A stretch of 64,000 bases of DNA from Chrysoperla carnea (Eukaryota > Arthropoda > Insecta > Neuroptera > Chrysopidae). The stretch's first letter is position 1. Each line of letters starts with the position of its first letter. The position numbers and the translations under genes were made by a program. The DNA is taken from the NCBI RefSeq assembly GCF_905475395.1, contig NC_058342.1, positions 8,431,140-8,495,139 of the forward strand, in the 5' to 3' direction. Under the pieces are notes generated by a model. It had not been told where the DNA came from and ran no database searches. It saw only the letters and a program-made list of their open reading frames with translations. Shown piece by piece: positions 1-10,704 of this stretch.

Positions 1-43
1 CAGTTGGTAATTTAATAAAAGATTTTAATTAAAGTCCTATTAA

Positions 44-736
44 AAATGCCACATAATCCTACATAATCCCAACGAATATTCATTTATAAAAAATGATAAT
101 TACAAAAGAATAGAAACAGACTACATTTGTTACCCAACGCAACTTCATGACAGAAAACGTAATACATGTGAAATGGAAATACTGGAAAATCGTATTGGAC
201 ACTGCATTTACGAGCAGACAGACCAAATGAATATTATATTAGAACAAATTACTAATCATTTTATAATTTTTACAAACACCGGTTTAAATATTAGTTCGTC
301 ATGTGGAAAAAACATTACCAATTTTGTTGGTAAACTGCATATTACCCTGAATCAATGTTATATGGATATTAATGGTATACGATATGGAACATTGGAAACT
401 ACATATACTAATATCGAAGTGAAGCAAATATTATTCAATAAAATAAACATCTCCTATAAACAACCTAATATTAGAATGAAAAAACTAGCTAACTACGACT
501 TAGAAAATACAGAAGATTTGGAACTCATAGCAAATAAACTATATAAACATCCCGTAACATGGTCATTAATTATTGTTATAATAATAATAATAATAGGAAG
601 CATAATTTATATTCTCTACAAGTATGGTCAAAGATATCAAAACACACAAGCTGTGCCAATGCCTGCAATTAATCGAAATCAATTCGAAATGGTTGGAATC
701 CCGATAACGAAACTTTATGTTGATCGAACTATCTAG
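44..736 (+). pseudogene. Errantivirus-like envelope protein, C-terminal part
   Basis: The frame is open from base 44, just after an in-frame TAA at 41-43, to the stop at 734-736; the first Met codon is at 173. Near the C-terminus a strongly hydrophobic run, rich in Ile (about bases 560-620), is followed by a short basic and polar tail, the layout of a single-pass fusion glycoprotein anchor. Upstream are scattered Cys residues and N-x-S/T sites. A polypurine tract follows directly at 759-770, which is where an errantivirus env gene ends. In this family env mediates membrane fusion of virus-like particles. The N-terminal part, including any furin site and fusion peptide, is outside the window or lost behind the stop. 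Another single-pass protein is possible, but the position before a polypurine tract favours env. Confidence 0.55.
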
Positions 737-758
737 TAAACAACGGAAGTTTATTCTT

Positions 759-770
759 AGAAGGGAGGAA
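759..770 (+). promoter_or_regulatory. Polypurine tract of an LTR retroelement
   Basis: A 12-base all-purine run lies 23 bases after the env-like stop codon, the usual site of plus-strand priming immediately before a 3' LTR. The identification rests on composition and position only. Confidence 0.45.
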
Positions 771-1350
771 TTATATTACTTATATTTATTTTTAGATACT
801 TAAAACCATTTTATTAAGTAACATGTGCATGTTACGCATTTGTTAAATAATTATTTATTAGCTTTCATAAATTAGAATAGTTATTTTAGAAAGTTTATTT
901 TAAATATTGCTATACTCAAATATTTCTCAGAAAACTGACCTTTAATAATATTAATGTTATAACATCTGGACGGTCACAAGTGTTGTACAAAAGATCATAT
1001 TACAAAAAGGATCTTTTAAAAATACATCCATTAATTACTAAGTAATATTTTAAAAGCATATATAAAGTGAACTATCTAATGCACAAATCATACTTATTAT
1101 TACAATCGTTTGACATATGTTCGGATTGTTAGATAATTTGTTTCATTAAAATATTTATTTTTAATTGTTATTACTTAACGTTTTGTACAAGTGTAAATTG
1201 GATTGTAAATTTAATTAAATAGATAAATTTTTATTTAAATATCTGGTCTACAAGATATTAATCGCGTACGATAACTTTGTTGCTCTCATACAGTTGTACG
1301 ATTCGGTTGTTAGTTTTTGGATGCACTGTTATAAAACAATACAACACAAT
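771..1350 (+). repeat. Probable 3' LTR of the env-bearing retroelement
   Basis: This AT-rich non-coding stretch follows the polypurine tract. It contains a TATATAAA box near 1059-1066, as expected for LTR U3, and ends near a splice-donor-like CAGGTAAG at about 1359. The partner 5' LTR is outside the window, so the right boundary is a guess and no target duplication can be checked. Confidence 0.35.
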
Positions 1351-1619
1351 AACGTCCCAGGTAAGCATTAAAATGTATACATATTATATCAAATTTACTT
1401 ACATTTCTAAATCTATCTTATTCAAGGTATAACTATTGAAATTTTGATAGAACGGGTAATTTAGAAATTTTATTTTTTCGATTGAATGTTAAGCGGGTCA
1501 CGAGAGCTGCATGGCTCTCATTACCCCATCACAGGAGTTTTTATTCCTCGTACCGATAACAAATTGAATTTTATTATTACTTGTTTCTACGGTAGTCAAG
1601 AGCTTAAATTTTTTTTCAG

Positions 1620-4038
1620 ATGCCACGAAAAAGAGAACGCACAACTTCAAAAGCTTCTTGAATGATACAAAAATTAGAATATGCTATCCAAACTCTCCGC
1701 AACGAAGGTAGATCGATATCAAAAGGGGCTAAGGAAACTGGAATACCATACAGTACCTTAAAAAGAGATACAAACTAGCTAAAACTAATAATGATAGCTA
1801 TAAATGTACACCTACATTTGGAAGATACGCAGTCTTCAATGACGATCAAGAAAAAATACTTGCTGATCATCTTCGTAACATGTCGAACATTTTTTACGGT
1901 CTGACTAAATTACAATTTCGAAAAATTTGTTATGACTTGGTTGTAAAGTTTAATAACGCAAAGAGGTTTAATGAAGACAATAAACTTGCTGGTAAAGATT
2001 GGGTGTACGGATTTTTACAGCGACATCTGGATCTTAGTATCAGAAAACCGGAAGCAACAACCATTAACAGAATACGAGGGTTTAATAAAGTAGAAATAAA
2101 CCGATTCTTTGAAAACATGGAAGCAGTTATGACAAAATATAGATTTCCAGCCGAAAAAGTATACAATGTAGGTGAGACCGGTATGAAACAGTCCATGATA
2201 AACAAAAAATTATAGCTCCTAAAGAACAGAAACGCGTTGGAACAGTGACATCGTCGGAAAAAGGAAAAAAATGTGACGGTAATAATAATTTGACGGTAAT
2301 AATACATTATGAATTCCTTCCGCCCGGCCAAACAGTCAAAAAGGAATTATAATTTGAACGTTATGCGTCTAAAAAGGCCGGAATTGTGGAAAGACAATTC
2401 ATGGTTTTGACCACGATAATGCACCATCCCATACTGCACTCATAACATGTGATCACGTGATCATTTCGTCAAAAAGTCAACCCATATCGTTCCGCAACCG
2501 CCGTGCGACTTCTGACTGTTTAGCAAGCTCAAAAACCGCTCCGGGGACACTGTTTTGATTCGATAGAGGAGAACCAAGCCGCAGCGAAGACGGAACTGAA
2601 GGTAATCCCGGAAAGAGACTACAACCAGTGTTTCGAAGATTGGAAAATCCGTTGGCATAAGTACATTGTATCAGGAGGGGATTACTTTGAAGGGGCTGGA
2701 ATTGATTTGAAAGAATAAATAAAGAATTTTCAAAATAAGTACAATGCCACCTTATTTTTTGGGCACAGTAGTATGTGCCATGAGTGCGCCGAGAATGTTC
2801 ATCCCACCTTTATTTATTTTCCCATGTCAACGCCATTCGCCTCAGTTTTGAAAAGATGGACCGTCGGCAGCTATTTCCACTTGTGCACATAATAGTTGGA
2901 CAAATGAGACCTTTTTCATTATTTGGTTGAAGCATTTTATCAAGCATACGAAGACGACTGCCGACAGACCAGTTTTGCTTGTAATGGATAATCACAACAG
3001 CCATTCTACGTTAGAAGCCTGGGAACTAGAAAAAATTAATCACGTAGTACTATTAACTATTCCACCGCATTCATCCCATCGGCTACATCCTCTAGATGTT
3101 ACTTGTTTTGGGCCGTTGAAAAAAAGCATATAACCAAGAATGTGACCTATACATTAAATCAAAAATATGATCAAAATTACACCGTATGAAATCGCAGGGT
3201 TGTTTAATAAAGCCTATGGTAAGGTTGCTAATTTAAAAAGGAAATTTCGGGATTTAAGGCAACGAGAATATTTCCCATGAATCCTGAAATATATGGTGAT
3301 GAAGATTTTATCAATCAATACTGATGAAATTGACCAACCTGCTTCAAATAACGTTGCCAAGTCTATTAAATGTAATACACACGCATCCAGTCATTCCAAA
3401 GCTACCTATTGTTAATTTAAAATCCGTCCAATCCACCACTAATGACATACAATAACAGCGAGGCAGTCGCTTGTCAGCAACTATAGGGCAAACCGAAGAT
3501 TTTACAAACGGGACCATCTAAGGCTACTTTTAATTTCAACCTACCGTCGTCTAATTTTGCTTCGGCTTTGTCCGATTTAAGCCCAAAACCATTGCCCTAG
3601 ATATCGATAAGAATGAAGACTATATTCGAAGAAAAACAGAAGAAACGTCTAAAACGTCTAGAAAAAGAGGCAAAAATTGAAAACAGGAGAAATTGTAGTA
3701 AAAGGAAGTGTACTAAAGAAAAACAAAATCAAAAGCCAATTAAGGAACTTAACGGAAGAAGATTATACTCAAAGGAGAGGAAATTAAAAAAATGAAAAAA
3801 AAATTTGTTTCATTAGTGATGAAGAAGACTCGTCTCATGAAGAAGTAGATGAAAACGAAATTGCAATGATGAATCTGAAAACCCCGAAGAGGAAAATTTG
3901 TGTGCCGTTTGCTTAGACGCAGGCAAAGGTAGAGCATTATGGTATCGTCGCAGAAGTTGCGGAAACTGGTCTTATTCAGAGTGTTGTGGCTGTGATAATC
4001 CAGACAATTATATATGTGAATTTTGTTTTGATCCTTAA
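1620..4038 (+). pseudogene. Decayed pogo-like transposase with C-terminal zinc finger (copy 1)
   Basis: Starting at an ATG placed right after a pyrimidine-rich TTTTTTCAG acceptor, broken frames match the layout of the intact transposase at 54601-56454. They comprise an N-terminal psq-type helix-turn-helix piece, a Tc5/CENP-B-like DNA-binding piece (open at 1880-2215, with GKDWVYGFLQRH and RKPEATTINRI), and then the first catalytic block decayed from DETG to GETG. The second and third catalytic blocks (MDNHNSHS and HPLDVTCFGPLKK) are at 2927-3133. A lysine-rich linker and a Cys-rich PHD-like finger follow at about 3899-4030. Stops, frameshifts and a mariner insertion (about 2287-2772) inactivate it. 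TIRs like those of the intact copy were not found. Confidence 0.75.
2304..2718 (+). pseudogene. mariner transposase, C-terminal half, inserted in the pogo copy
   Basis: Broken frames contain mariner landmarks in order: a LPPGQTV..EYYL block, RLKRPELW, the catalytic HDNAPSHTAL block at about 2410-2440, PPCDF just before a stop, and a C-terminus with FDSIEENQAA and QCFEDWKIRWHKY ending in GDYFEG and a TAA at 2716-2718. The following AT-rich tail also resembles a mariner end. The N-terminal half is missing. At least two frameshifts and a stop are present. The pogo reading resumes near 2775, so this is a nested insertion. A 13-bp duplication of TGACGGTAATAAT (2273-2285 and 2291-2303) marks the left side. 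Confidence 0.8.
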
Positions 4039-4492
4039 ATTTTTTTTGAATTAGGCTATTCTTTATTTAGAATCTTGAATTTTTTACCGAATATTTTTGT
4101 TGAATAATGATTTTGTTACGTTTTTTTTTTTTTTTTTTTGCAGTTTATTTATTTATTTTAATGACTTTTTAGTTTAGGGAGCGTTCAATTATTACGTAAC
4201 GTTTTTTTGCCCCCCACCCGTGCCCCATCGTAGCTCATCGTAACAATTTGGAACTGACCCCCCCCCTTTCCATAACTTGTTACATAACATTATTAACGTG
4301 TTTAATGTAAAAAAATAAATATTGTATTTTATCATTGTACAATGAAGTAATGCACAAAGAATACAAAAAATACTTTCGATTCTTTCGATACAGAAGAGTT
4401 TTTTTTATTATTATAAATATTAAGATGCAGAACAACAAAAATAAATATTTAAATAATTTACGTAAAAAAAACATCAATAAACTATATTCTCA

Positions 4493-4684
4493 TTATGAGC
4501 CAACATCTTCCGACCATGGTCCAGCTAACCACTCAGGTATGTTCTCAATTAATTTTACTCCTCTAACAGTTTTTGCGTCGGTTTCTTGAGGTACATCTTG
4601 AGTATCAACATCATCAGTTGGTAACCATTGTAAATCATCAAACTTAGTTTTTGAATCTAGTATGTATAAAATTTCATCTTCTCG
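4493..4684 (-). pseudogene. Terminal exon of an unidentified gene inside the 4177-5171 element
   Basis: On the minus strand a TTGTTAG acceptor-like site is followed by 63 uninterrupted codons ending in TAA at 4495-4493. The peptide is acidic in the middle (TDDVDTQDVPQE) and ends with LIENIPEWLAGPWSEDVGS. The start is read as a splice acceptor because there is no Met and the frame closes upstream. I do not recognise the family. It could be the last exon of the element's own lost transposase or a captured host exon. Open frame, acceptor and protein-like composition support coding origin, but no function can be assigned. Confidence 0.4.
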
Positions 4685-4868
4685 CTAACAAGCAATTAAA
4701 ATTATTTTATAACTGGATTGAAATATTATCATATATTCTACCTGATTAAGTATCAATTTTCGACTCGGTTAGTATTGTTTGGTTGTTAATAACAATAAAA
4801 TTAAATAATACAATTAAAATTTTTTTATAAAAATAAAATTAAATGATACAATTAAAAACAATAACCTT

Positions 4869-4928
4869 TTTGGGTGCACTGAATTTCTCACTTAAAAATT
4901 AACAAGTGATAAATTCAGTGCACCCAAA
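4869..4928. repeat. Perfect 18-bp arm hairpin
   Basis: TTTGGGTGCACTGAATTT at 4869-4886 is the exact reverse complement of 4911-4928. The 24-base interior contains a further CACTT/AAGTG pair, so the whole 60 bases can fold on themselves. It may be a minute nested palindromic element inside the larger TIR element. Confidence 0.85.
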
Positions 4929-5210
4929 GTAACATAGACTCGGTCCAAAAAAATGTGTTTCTGCGCCGATGCCAGTTACTTTTGTATTAATTTATATAAA
5001 TTTTAGTTTTATCGAAAAAAAAAAATACAAACCAAAAATTACTTAATAAGAAATAATTAGTTACGTAACAATATATTTCGGGCCCTCCCCAGTAAACAAA
5101 ACACATAGTAACGTTTGATTGAAATCCCCCCCCCCCCCGGTTAATATGTTACGTAATACTTGACCGTTCCCTAACATTTATATAGAATTCGTCTGTCATG
5201 GGCGACAGAC

Positions 5211-5560
5211 GTGGTATTCCTTGCTCTACTTGTGCAAAGAAAATCAATCGATATGCGTCAAATGATTGATGAAAAGACAATTAAAAAGTGGTTGTGTGTT
5301 GAATGTGAAAAAACTGAGGTTATGAGTGTACTAGAAATTAATAATAAAGGCTACAATTCTAAGGAAGATGCTTCTTATATTGAAACACAATCAATAAAAG
5401 AGATGAAAAATGAACAACTTGAGAGAAAATGAATATTTAAAGAAAGAAAACTGTCTACTTGAAAAACTTGTTCGTGAAATGGATGATAAATTTATTCTAC
5501 TAACCAAACAAATTCAAGAAAAAGACTTAGAAATACAGAAACTTAATGTCAAGGAGTGGT
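5211..5560 (+). pseudogene. LINE ORF1-like fragment: Cys-rich segment plus coiled coil
   Basis: Two overlapping frames (5211-5432 and 5410-5703) hold a Cys-rich part (CSTC in one frame, KKWLCVECEK in the next, implying a frameshift). After it comes a heptad-like, charged stretch, LKKENCLLEKLVREMDDK and on to EKDLEIQKLN, that reads as a coiled coil. A zinc-binding or PHD-like N-terminus followed by a coiled coil is common in ORF1 proteins of Jockey/R1-type LINEs, where ORF1p packages the RNA. No reverse transcriptase follows on this strand, so this is a stranded fragment. After about 5556 the sequence becomes repetitive: a GTGGTTATGTT-like motif recurs near 5298, 5554, 5602 and 5631. Confidence 0.4.
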
Positions 5561-5947
5561 TATGTTTTATGCGCGTATTTTGTTATTATAGAACTTTTGA
5601 GATGTGGTTATGTTACTTGCATACCAATAAGTGGTTGTGTTTTCAGCGCGTTTCTTGTATCTTTTATTTGTTTGTTTGTAAATTTTTAGGCCGCATCTTC
5701 TAACCGGCAAGCGCACTTTGCATATCAATAGTAATAATAAGATCTTTATTGATATGCCGAGGCTAATCAATTATATAATATACTTAAACAAGGTGTTATA
5801 AAATTCTAAGAAAACAAAAATAAAAAAACAAAACTAAGAATTCATGAGTTAAACAAAATAAATTCACAATCACTAACAAAAATTTAAAGTAAAAAAAAAA
5901 AATATTATAATAATAAGAATATTAATAATTCAACATTTCTTCACCCC

Positions 5948-7460
5948 TTAGAGCCTTCTTTTTCTCTCACTCATCACTTTGTTTATATATTCCGCAACTA
6001 TCGCTATTTGCGTTCCATCCCTAACATTCAAAACCCGGTCCAGCGAAACCAATCCCTCCTCCAAAACCCTATCTCCCACTTCATAACTTATACCGTGACA
6101 TTCAAAAGTTAAATGATATCCCGACTCACACCCTCCACATAAAACACACACTCTCTCACCATTTATTTTATTTTTGTTTTCCCACACATATCTTCCCATT
6201 CTAAAGTTAGCTAATATTCTTCCTTCTTCTCTGTTTGCAAATGACAGGTAAGGAGCCACGTTTTCATAGTGTCCTATCTTGCTGAACGTCTCTAACGACG
6301 ATAATAGTGAAATACGTACGAACATCTTTTTTCTGTAATTTTCTTCCAGGCCCAATTTAATTAATTTTTTTTTTATGCTTGTAGTCCAAATCGATATTAT
6401 GCACGTAGTCCAAATCGAATGCGATAGTAATAACTTAAACACTGCTGTCTTAGACAAACTTCGAATGGCAACTCACCTAATTCAACAAGTGTTGCTTCAT
6501 TAGGGGTAGACACCGCTATCCCCAGTATATGTTTGTATTCAGCGCAGACAAGACTATTTAATCTTTGATCTATTTGTCCCATTCCCCATATCTGCGCGTC
6601 ATATGACAACACCGGAAAAAGCAGTGCCTTAACCAATCGCAGAGTCTGATAACAGAACTATATCGTCTGCATACATGAGGATCTTAATTTCAGTGTTCCG
6701 GATGCATGGGCTTATTGTATTAATCTCCTCCAGGTGTTGTGGTTTATCGTTAATAAATAATAGAAATAAAATTGCTGATAATTGGCATCCTTGTCTAGTC
6801 CGCGCCGAGTCATAAAAGATTTTGTTACGAATCCGTCATTTAATTTCACACAACACTGAGATTGCGTATACATAGATTTCAATATATCTAAAATGTTATT
6901 GCGACATTTTTAATTTTTTTAACTTATGCCACAGAAGAGCTCTGTCCACTGAGTCAAAAGCCTTGCATAGTACATCTTGTTAAGTTTTCTTTTTAAATTT
7001 TTCTCGATTAAATATTTTAAAACAAGGATGTTATCTACTGTTTCATATCCCTACTAAATCCACTTTGAAATTCACTGATTATATTATTATCAGACGCCCA
7101 TTCTTATATTCGATCAGACAACATTTTTGTGTAAACTTTGCTAATGCTCGGTAATAATCAATACCTGTCGTTTTACATTTTTTTAATGATTTTATGGCAT
7201 CAAACACCTCTGCTAAACCTATCAAATTTTCAACATATATTTTGCTCTTCGTTTTTGCATGTATCTGTTTCATATAAATTTTTATAATATTCGACCCATT
7301 CATTCTGCCCAATTATTCCATTTTTCGTACTATAACGCTTATTCCATATCAACTTCCACAATCCTTTGTCGTCTCTATTTTCTAGTGCACAATTAATATC
7401 TTCCACTATTTTTTCTTCGTGTTGTCGTTTTTCCCTTACCAAAACCTCGTTCTATAGTTT
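5948..7460 (-). pseudogene. Decayed LINE reverse transcriptase (Jockey/R1-like)
   Basis: Read on the minus strand from about 7460 down, the frames give in order: a pre-RT linker (7230-7442); an RT piece with AIKSLKKCKTTGIDYYRA, which matches the 'GKAPG-D' block (7079-7312); a GCQLSAILF block; a YADDIVLLS active-site motif at about 6655-6680; then the thumb/connection piece LLFPVLSYDAQIWG (6397-6636). A C-terminal region carries a Cys-rich motif, CVLCGGCESGYHLTFEC (within 5948-6457). These parts belong to an apurinic-endonuclease-type LINE, whose RT makes cDNA at the target site. Several frameshifts and stops separate them. The 5' end (endonuclease, ORF1) is absent. Confidence 0.8.
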
Positions 7461-7595
7461 CTTTGATTAAATATACGCTCTTAATGTTTCATCATTTCTT
7501 GATTGCCTAAACATACGCAACTTTCTTTTTGCTTCCCACTTAAACTGGCTGCAGTCTTCGTCAAACCAGCAAACAACAAGAATGTTGGTTTTGTA

Positions 7596-7989
7596 ATGAG
7601 AATAATTTTATATCGATGTTGTTTTCCACAATGTAGATCGATATATAAAATGTCAGAAGAAAATCCAAACCGATTGTTTACATATTCATACTAATATTAC
7701 CACAAAAGTATTTCCCGAATTTCGAGACTTAAAGATAATATCTTCTAGTAGGATTTGCGGCGACCTTCCTTTTTCGGAGAAGCAATTTATTAGTACAAAA
7801 AAATTACTAAAATTTGCTTTACCCGGTTATATTCTTGGTGCAAATCTTGAAAGAACTCCATTACCTAATACTTCCAGAACAATTGCAAACACTGAGGAAA
7901 TGTTTCAATTGTTTCACCTTCAGCATCAAGAAGTTATACCCCGATTCAGACACATGTATGGAAGTTTTTTTTACAATATAACAAATTAA
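7596..7989 (+). pseudogene. THAP-type zinc finger fragment, repeat unit 1
   Basis: The first frame starts at ATG 7596 with RCCFPQCRS, and a second frame, open to the TAA at 7987-7989, supplies VFPEFRDLK, then SSSRICGDLPFSEKQF, then a proline-containing LP block. Joined by eye, the Cys-x-Cys pair, the spacing of about 40 residues to the next Cys, and the 'SRIC-G-x-x-F' block resemble a THAP DNA-binding domain, found in P-element-type transposases and related host factors. One frameshift breaks it after 7680, and the His of the C2CH set appears mutated. The C-terminal part of this frame is not recognised. The assignment is tentative. Confidence 0.4.
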
Positions 7990-8063
7990 ATTTCTTTACA
8001 TTTTTCATTACTTATTCGTGCGTATTTGGTTAACTACACGCATAATCAAATTCCCAAATACTA

Positions 8064-8312
8064 ATGGAAATAATTTTATATCGGTGTTGTGTTCTACCTA
8101 CTGACATTACTACGAATAAAAATGGAAAGCTTGATTAAAAAAAAGTACTTCCCGAGCTTCAAGACTTAAAGATAATATCTTCTAGTAGGATTTGCGACCT
8201 TCCTTTTCGGAGAAGTAATTTAGTAGTTCAATTAAAAATAGATTACTATTCTTGGTGTAAATCATGAAAGTAAGAAGTTATACACCGATGCAGCTACATG
8301 CATGGCTGCCAC
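8064..8312 (+). pseudogene. THAP-like fragment, repeat unit 2 (diverged direct copy)
   Basis: This stretch repeats the previous unit in the same orientation: ATAATTTTATATCG, TGTTGT, CTTAAAGATAATATCTTCTA, TAGGATTTGCG and CTTGGTG.AAAT blocks recur in the same order, with small deletions. The RCC start is kept, but the frame closes after about 20 codons. It is either a tandem duplication or two insertions of one family. Confidence 0.5.
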
Positions 8313-8319
8313 ACGCATC

Positions 8320-9130
8320 ATTACTTATTTTAATAAAACAAAAACGTTTTCTTGCGAATTATTACAGTTATACAGGATTTCAAATTTTTATAAAATGAAA
8401 TATTTGTTTTAAAGTACTGATTTGAATTTTCATGCATTTTAATATACTTATATAGTGATTAGTTCAATTCCATGAAAATTGCTAAATGAATTTACAAATG
8501 GCAGTGTAGTCTATAAGCGTAGTTTTTCAAAGATACAATAAGATAATATAGTAAATATTGGAACGATAAAATAATACACAATATAATTATGTGCCGCGAA
8601 GTAAAACTGCAAATGATTGAATTTAAAGATATCTGAGTAAAAATTTTTTGATCTTATAACAGCAGAAAGAATATCCTTATAAAAACATCAGCAACTTGCT
8701 TTTTATATTTTAGAATAAACCTTTTGGAGCTAGGCCAAATTATTCCTTTCTTGCCACAACCCAGTTTTGTAGCTGCCTGGCGGTACTCGCAAGTACCACT
8801 AATTCAAAACCCTATTTTTTTTATAGTGTATTAGTTTTTTATCATTAGACTCCTAACCATACTTTAAAGTCTATTATTTTATAACTAGATTTTATTATTT
8901 TATTGAAGTTGATAACAATATAGTGATTTTAATGTCATAATCACGACTGAAAGTGTAATGTTTTAACCGCGCTATAATTGTGTATTTTGAAACAATAAAA
9001 ACAAATGCAAACCTGTGTTTCTGTTGTCAAATGCAAAGCGTTGTAATATTTCGAAGGTATAAGATTTCGTTTTATTTGAAAATAGTTATCACATTTTTTG
9101 TTTTTGTCATAACTTTTTGTTTATAATAAC
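8320..9130. other. AT-rich spacer, nothing recognised
   Basis: No open frame of note, no inverted ends and no recognisable RNA gene are visible here; composition is AT-rich with short homopolymers. Confidence 0.5.
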
Positions 9131-9138
9131 AGCCGACC

Positions 9139-9790
9139 ATGAAACTAACTGACGAGGAGTTTCTCAATATGTTACAAGAAGGTATCCTACTGATTTCAAT
9201 GAAATTACAGAGATAGAAGATGATAATGATGACCAAGTAAACGTCGATGAAATAAGTGAATTTGATCGTGTTTTTGAAAGGCACTTGGATCATAATGAAC
9301 GACCCTGTTGAGCAGGTGAGAATAAAGAAATGTACCCGATAATCAAGAGATTGATGATAATGTGACACGAAAATGGAAAAAAGAGAAAATTATCGTCTTC
9401 ATTATCCCCTGAATACAATCATGATGGTGGTAATTATTAGATTTCTTAATAGTGATTCTGTTAGTGTTTAACAATTAAATTGTTGTTACAGGTCCAAATG
9501 TCCAAATAACGAATTTTTTTTTCTACATGCGAGACAGCAACAGATATTTTCTTAACAATTATGGGTGACTCAATCGATCAAATTGTTTTTCAGAGACATT
9601 TATATGCTCCTCAAAAAAGAAAAAATTTCAATCTTACTAGAGATGAATTGCTTTGTTTCACTGGTATAAATTTTCTGATGGGATACCACAAACTTCCAAG
9701 TTAGAAGAATTATTGGACCACACAACTCGATTTATTACTCCTTTTGTCTCAAACGGAATGCCCAAGAGCAAATACAGAAATGAAAGTAAA
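9139..9790 (+). pseudogene. Old piggyBac transposase remnant
   Basis: An ATG at 9139 opens an acidic N-terminal region (MKLTDEEFLNMLQE, later DDNDDQVNVDEISEFD), typical of piggyBac proteins. After a broken stretch, the frames at about 9590-9720 give LTRDELLCFTGINFLMGYHK followed by LPS and a degenerate KNYWTT, corresponding to the piggyBac block just before the first catalytic Asp. The downstream catalytic region is missing and no CCC/GGG ends with TTAA were found. It is distinct from the piggyBac at 16164-18789, which is far better preserved. Confidence 0.6.
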
Positions 9791-9798
9791 ATTATTTA

Positions 9799-9992
9799 AA
9801 AAAATATAGTTTTGATTCCTTCGAAACAAAAACTAACATACATTTTCCAGAGAAGAAAATTTTTCTTAATCAAATCATAATGTGTATTCCATAAAAATGT
9901 CTAAAAACGCCAACGTCATCCTCAATAATGCTTTTCGCTTGACACTTTTTGATACAATAAGATGATCCTTCTTACATCTACTTTCCATAGAT
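9799..9992. repeat. Direct repeat, left copy (pairs with 10693-10882)
   Basis: This copy shares an ordered series of blocks with 10693-10882: ATTTTGATTCCTTC, AAACAAAA, ATCATTAT-like, CTAAAAACGCCA, then GACACTTTTTGATACAATAA and GATGATCCT. The two copies lie in the same orientation on either side of the GIY-YIG fragment. Confidence 0.7.
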
Positions 9993-10264
9993 ATAACGTA
10001 AGTATTAAGCCATCACAATCTGCAGTTCTTGACCAAAAATGTACTCTCTTCGTCTTGCGAGATGGCTCCTCTGTATCATGATGTTACAAAGACTTGTACT
10101 AACGTTAACAAAACTTGAAGAAGCTATAACTGATAGGAATGCAACGCAATCAAATGCAACTGAATTGAGATACATATGAACTTTATACAACAAAATATGG
10201 ACGGCGTTTTAGAATGGTTTCACTATTAACTGAAACCACGAACAATTTATACAAAAAAATATAG

Positions 10265-10704
10265 TTTTGATTGGACACAACGATCCATGCAAGCTCGGTG
10301 CATCCCATTTATCATAAATTGGTTGCTTACCAATCAATGGTAAATAGGGCCTTAAAAATATCGCTATCAGAACTCAATTTTACGAAAGAGTTAGCACAAT
10401 AAAAACCATAGCTGCTAACAATGGTTTTGATCTGGATATGGTGGATGGTTTGTTACGCAGGAGAAGGAGAAAAATTACTTTAAACACGATAGTCCCAGAA
10501 TCTAAACTGGCGAATAAGATCGATTCTAAATACAAATCGGGTGTGTTTAAGTTTTCGTGTGCCCAATGCAACTCCAGCTATATTGAACAATCCGGTCGAT
10601 CATTTGAGATCTGGAAATCAGAACATCTAAGGCCTTTCAGATTCAAACGAACAGATCTGGCTTTTGCCACACACCTGATAGAAAACGTTCACAAAAAAAT
10701 ATGA
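10265..10704 (+). pseudogene. Penelope-like element tail with GIY-YIG-type endonuclease motif
   Basis: A frame open at 10438-10704 carries KSGVFKFSCAQCNSSYIEQS, then GRSFEIWKSEHL and FATHLIENVH. This is the Cys-containing GIY-YIG layout (degenerate 'Y-I' core, Arg in GRSFEIR-like position, His at the end) seen at the C-terminus of Penelope-like retroelements. Immediately upstream, frames at 10310-10400 give SMVNRALKISLSELNFTKEL and IAANNGFDLDMVDGLL, matching the linker that precedes the endonuclease in those proteins. In active elements this domain nicks the target. The RT core is absent, and stops and shifts at about 10400 break the reading. Catalytic residues appear partly changed. Confidence 0.6.

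Larger units (their letters stand above)
4177..5171. mobile_element. TA-flanked DNA element with about 28-bp terminal inverted repeats
   Basis: The left end reads GGGAGCGTTCAATTATTACG and the right end, reverse complemented, reads GGGAACGGTCAAGTATTACG; both continue into TAAC and then a run of G or C. TA dinucleotides flank both ends (4175-4176, 5172-5173), as in Tc1/mariner-type insertion. The interior holds a nested hairpin (4869-4928) and a minus-strand open exon (4493-4684) but no complete transposase, so this 995-bp copy is non-autonomous. A single related end is visible near 51190-51215. Confidence 0.8.
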
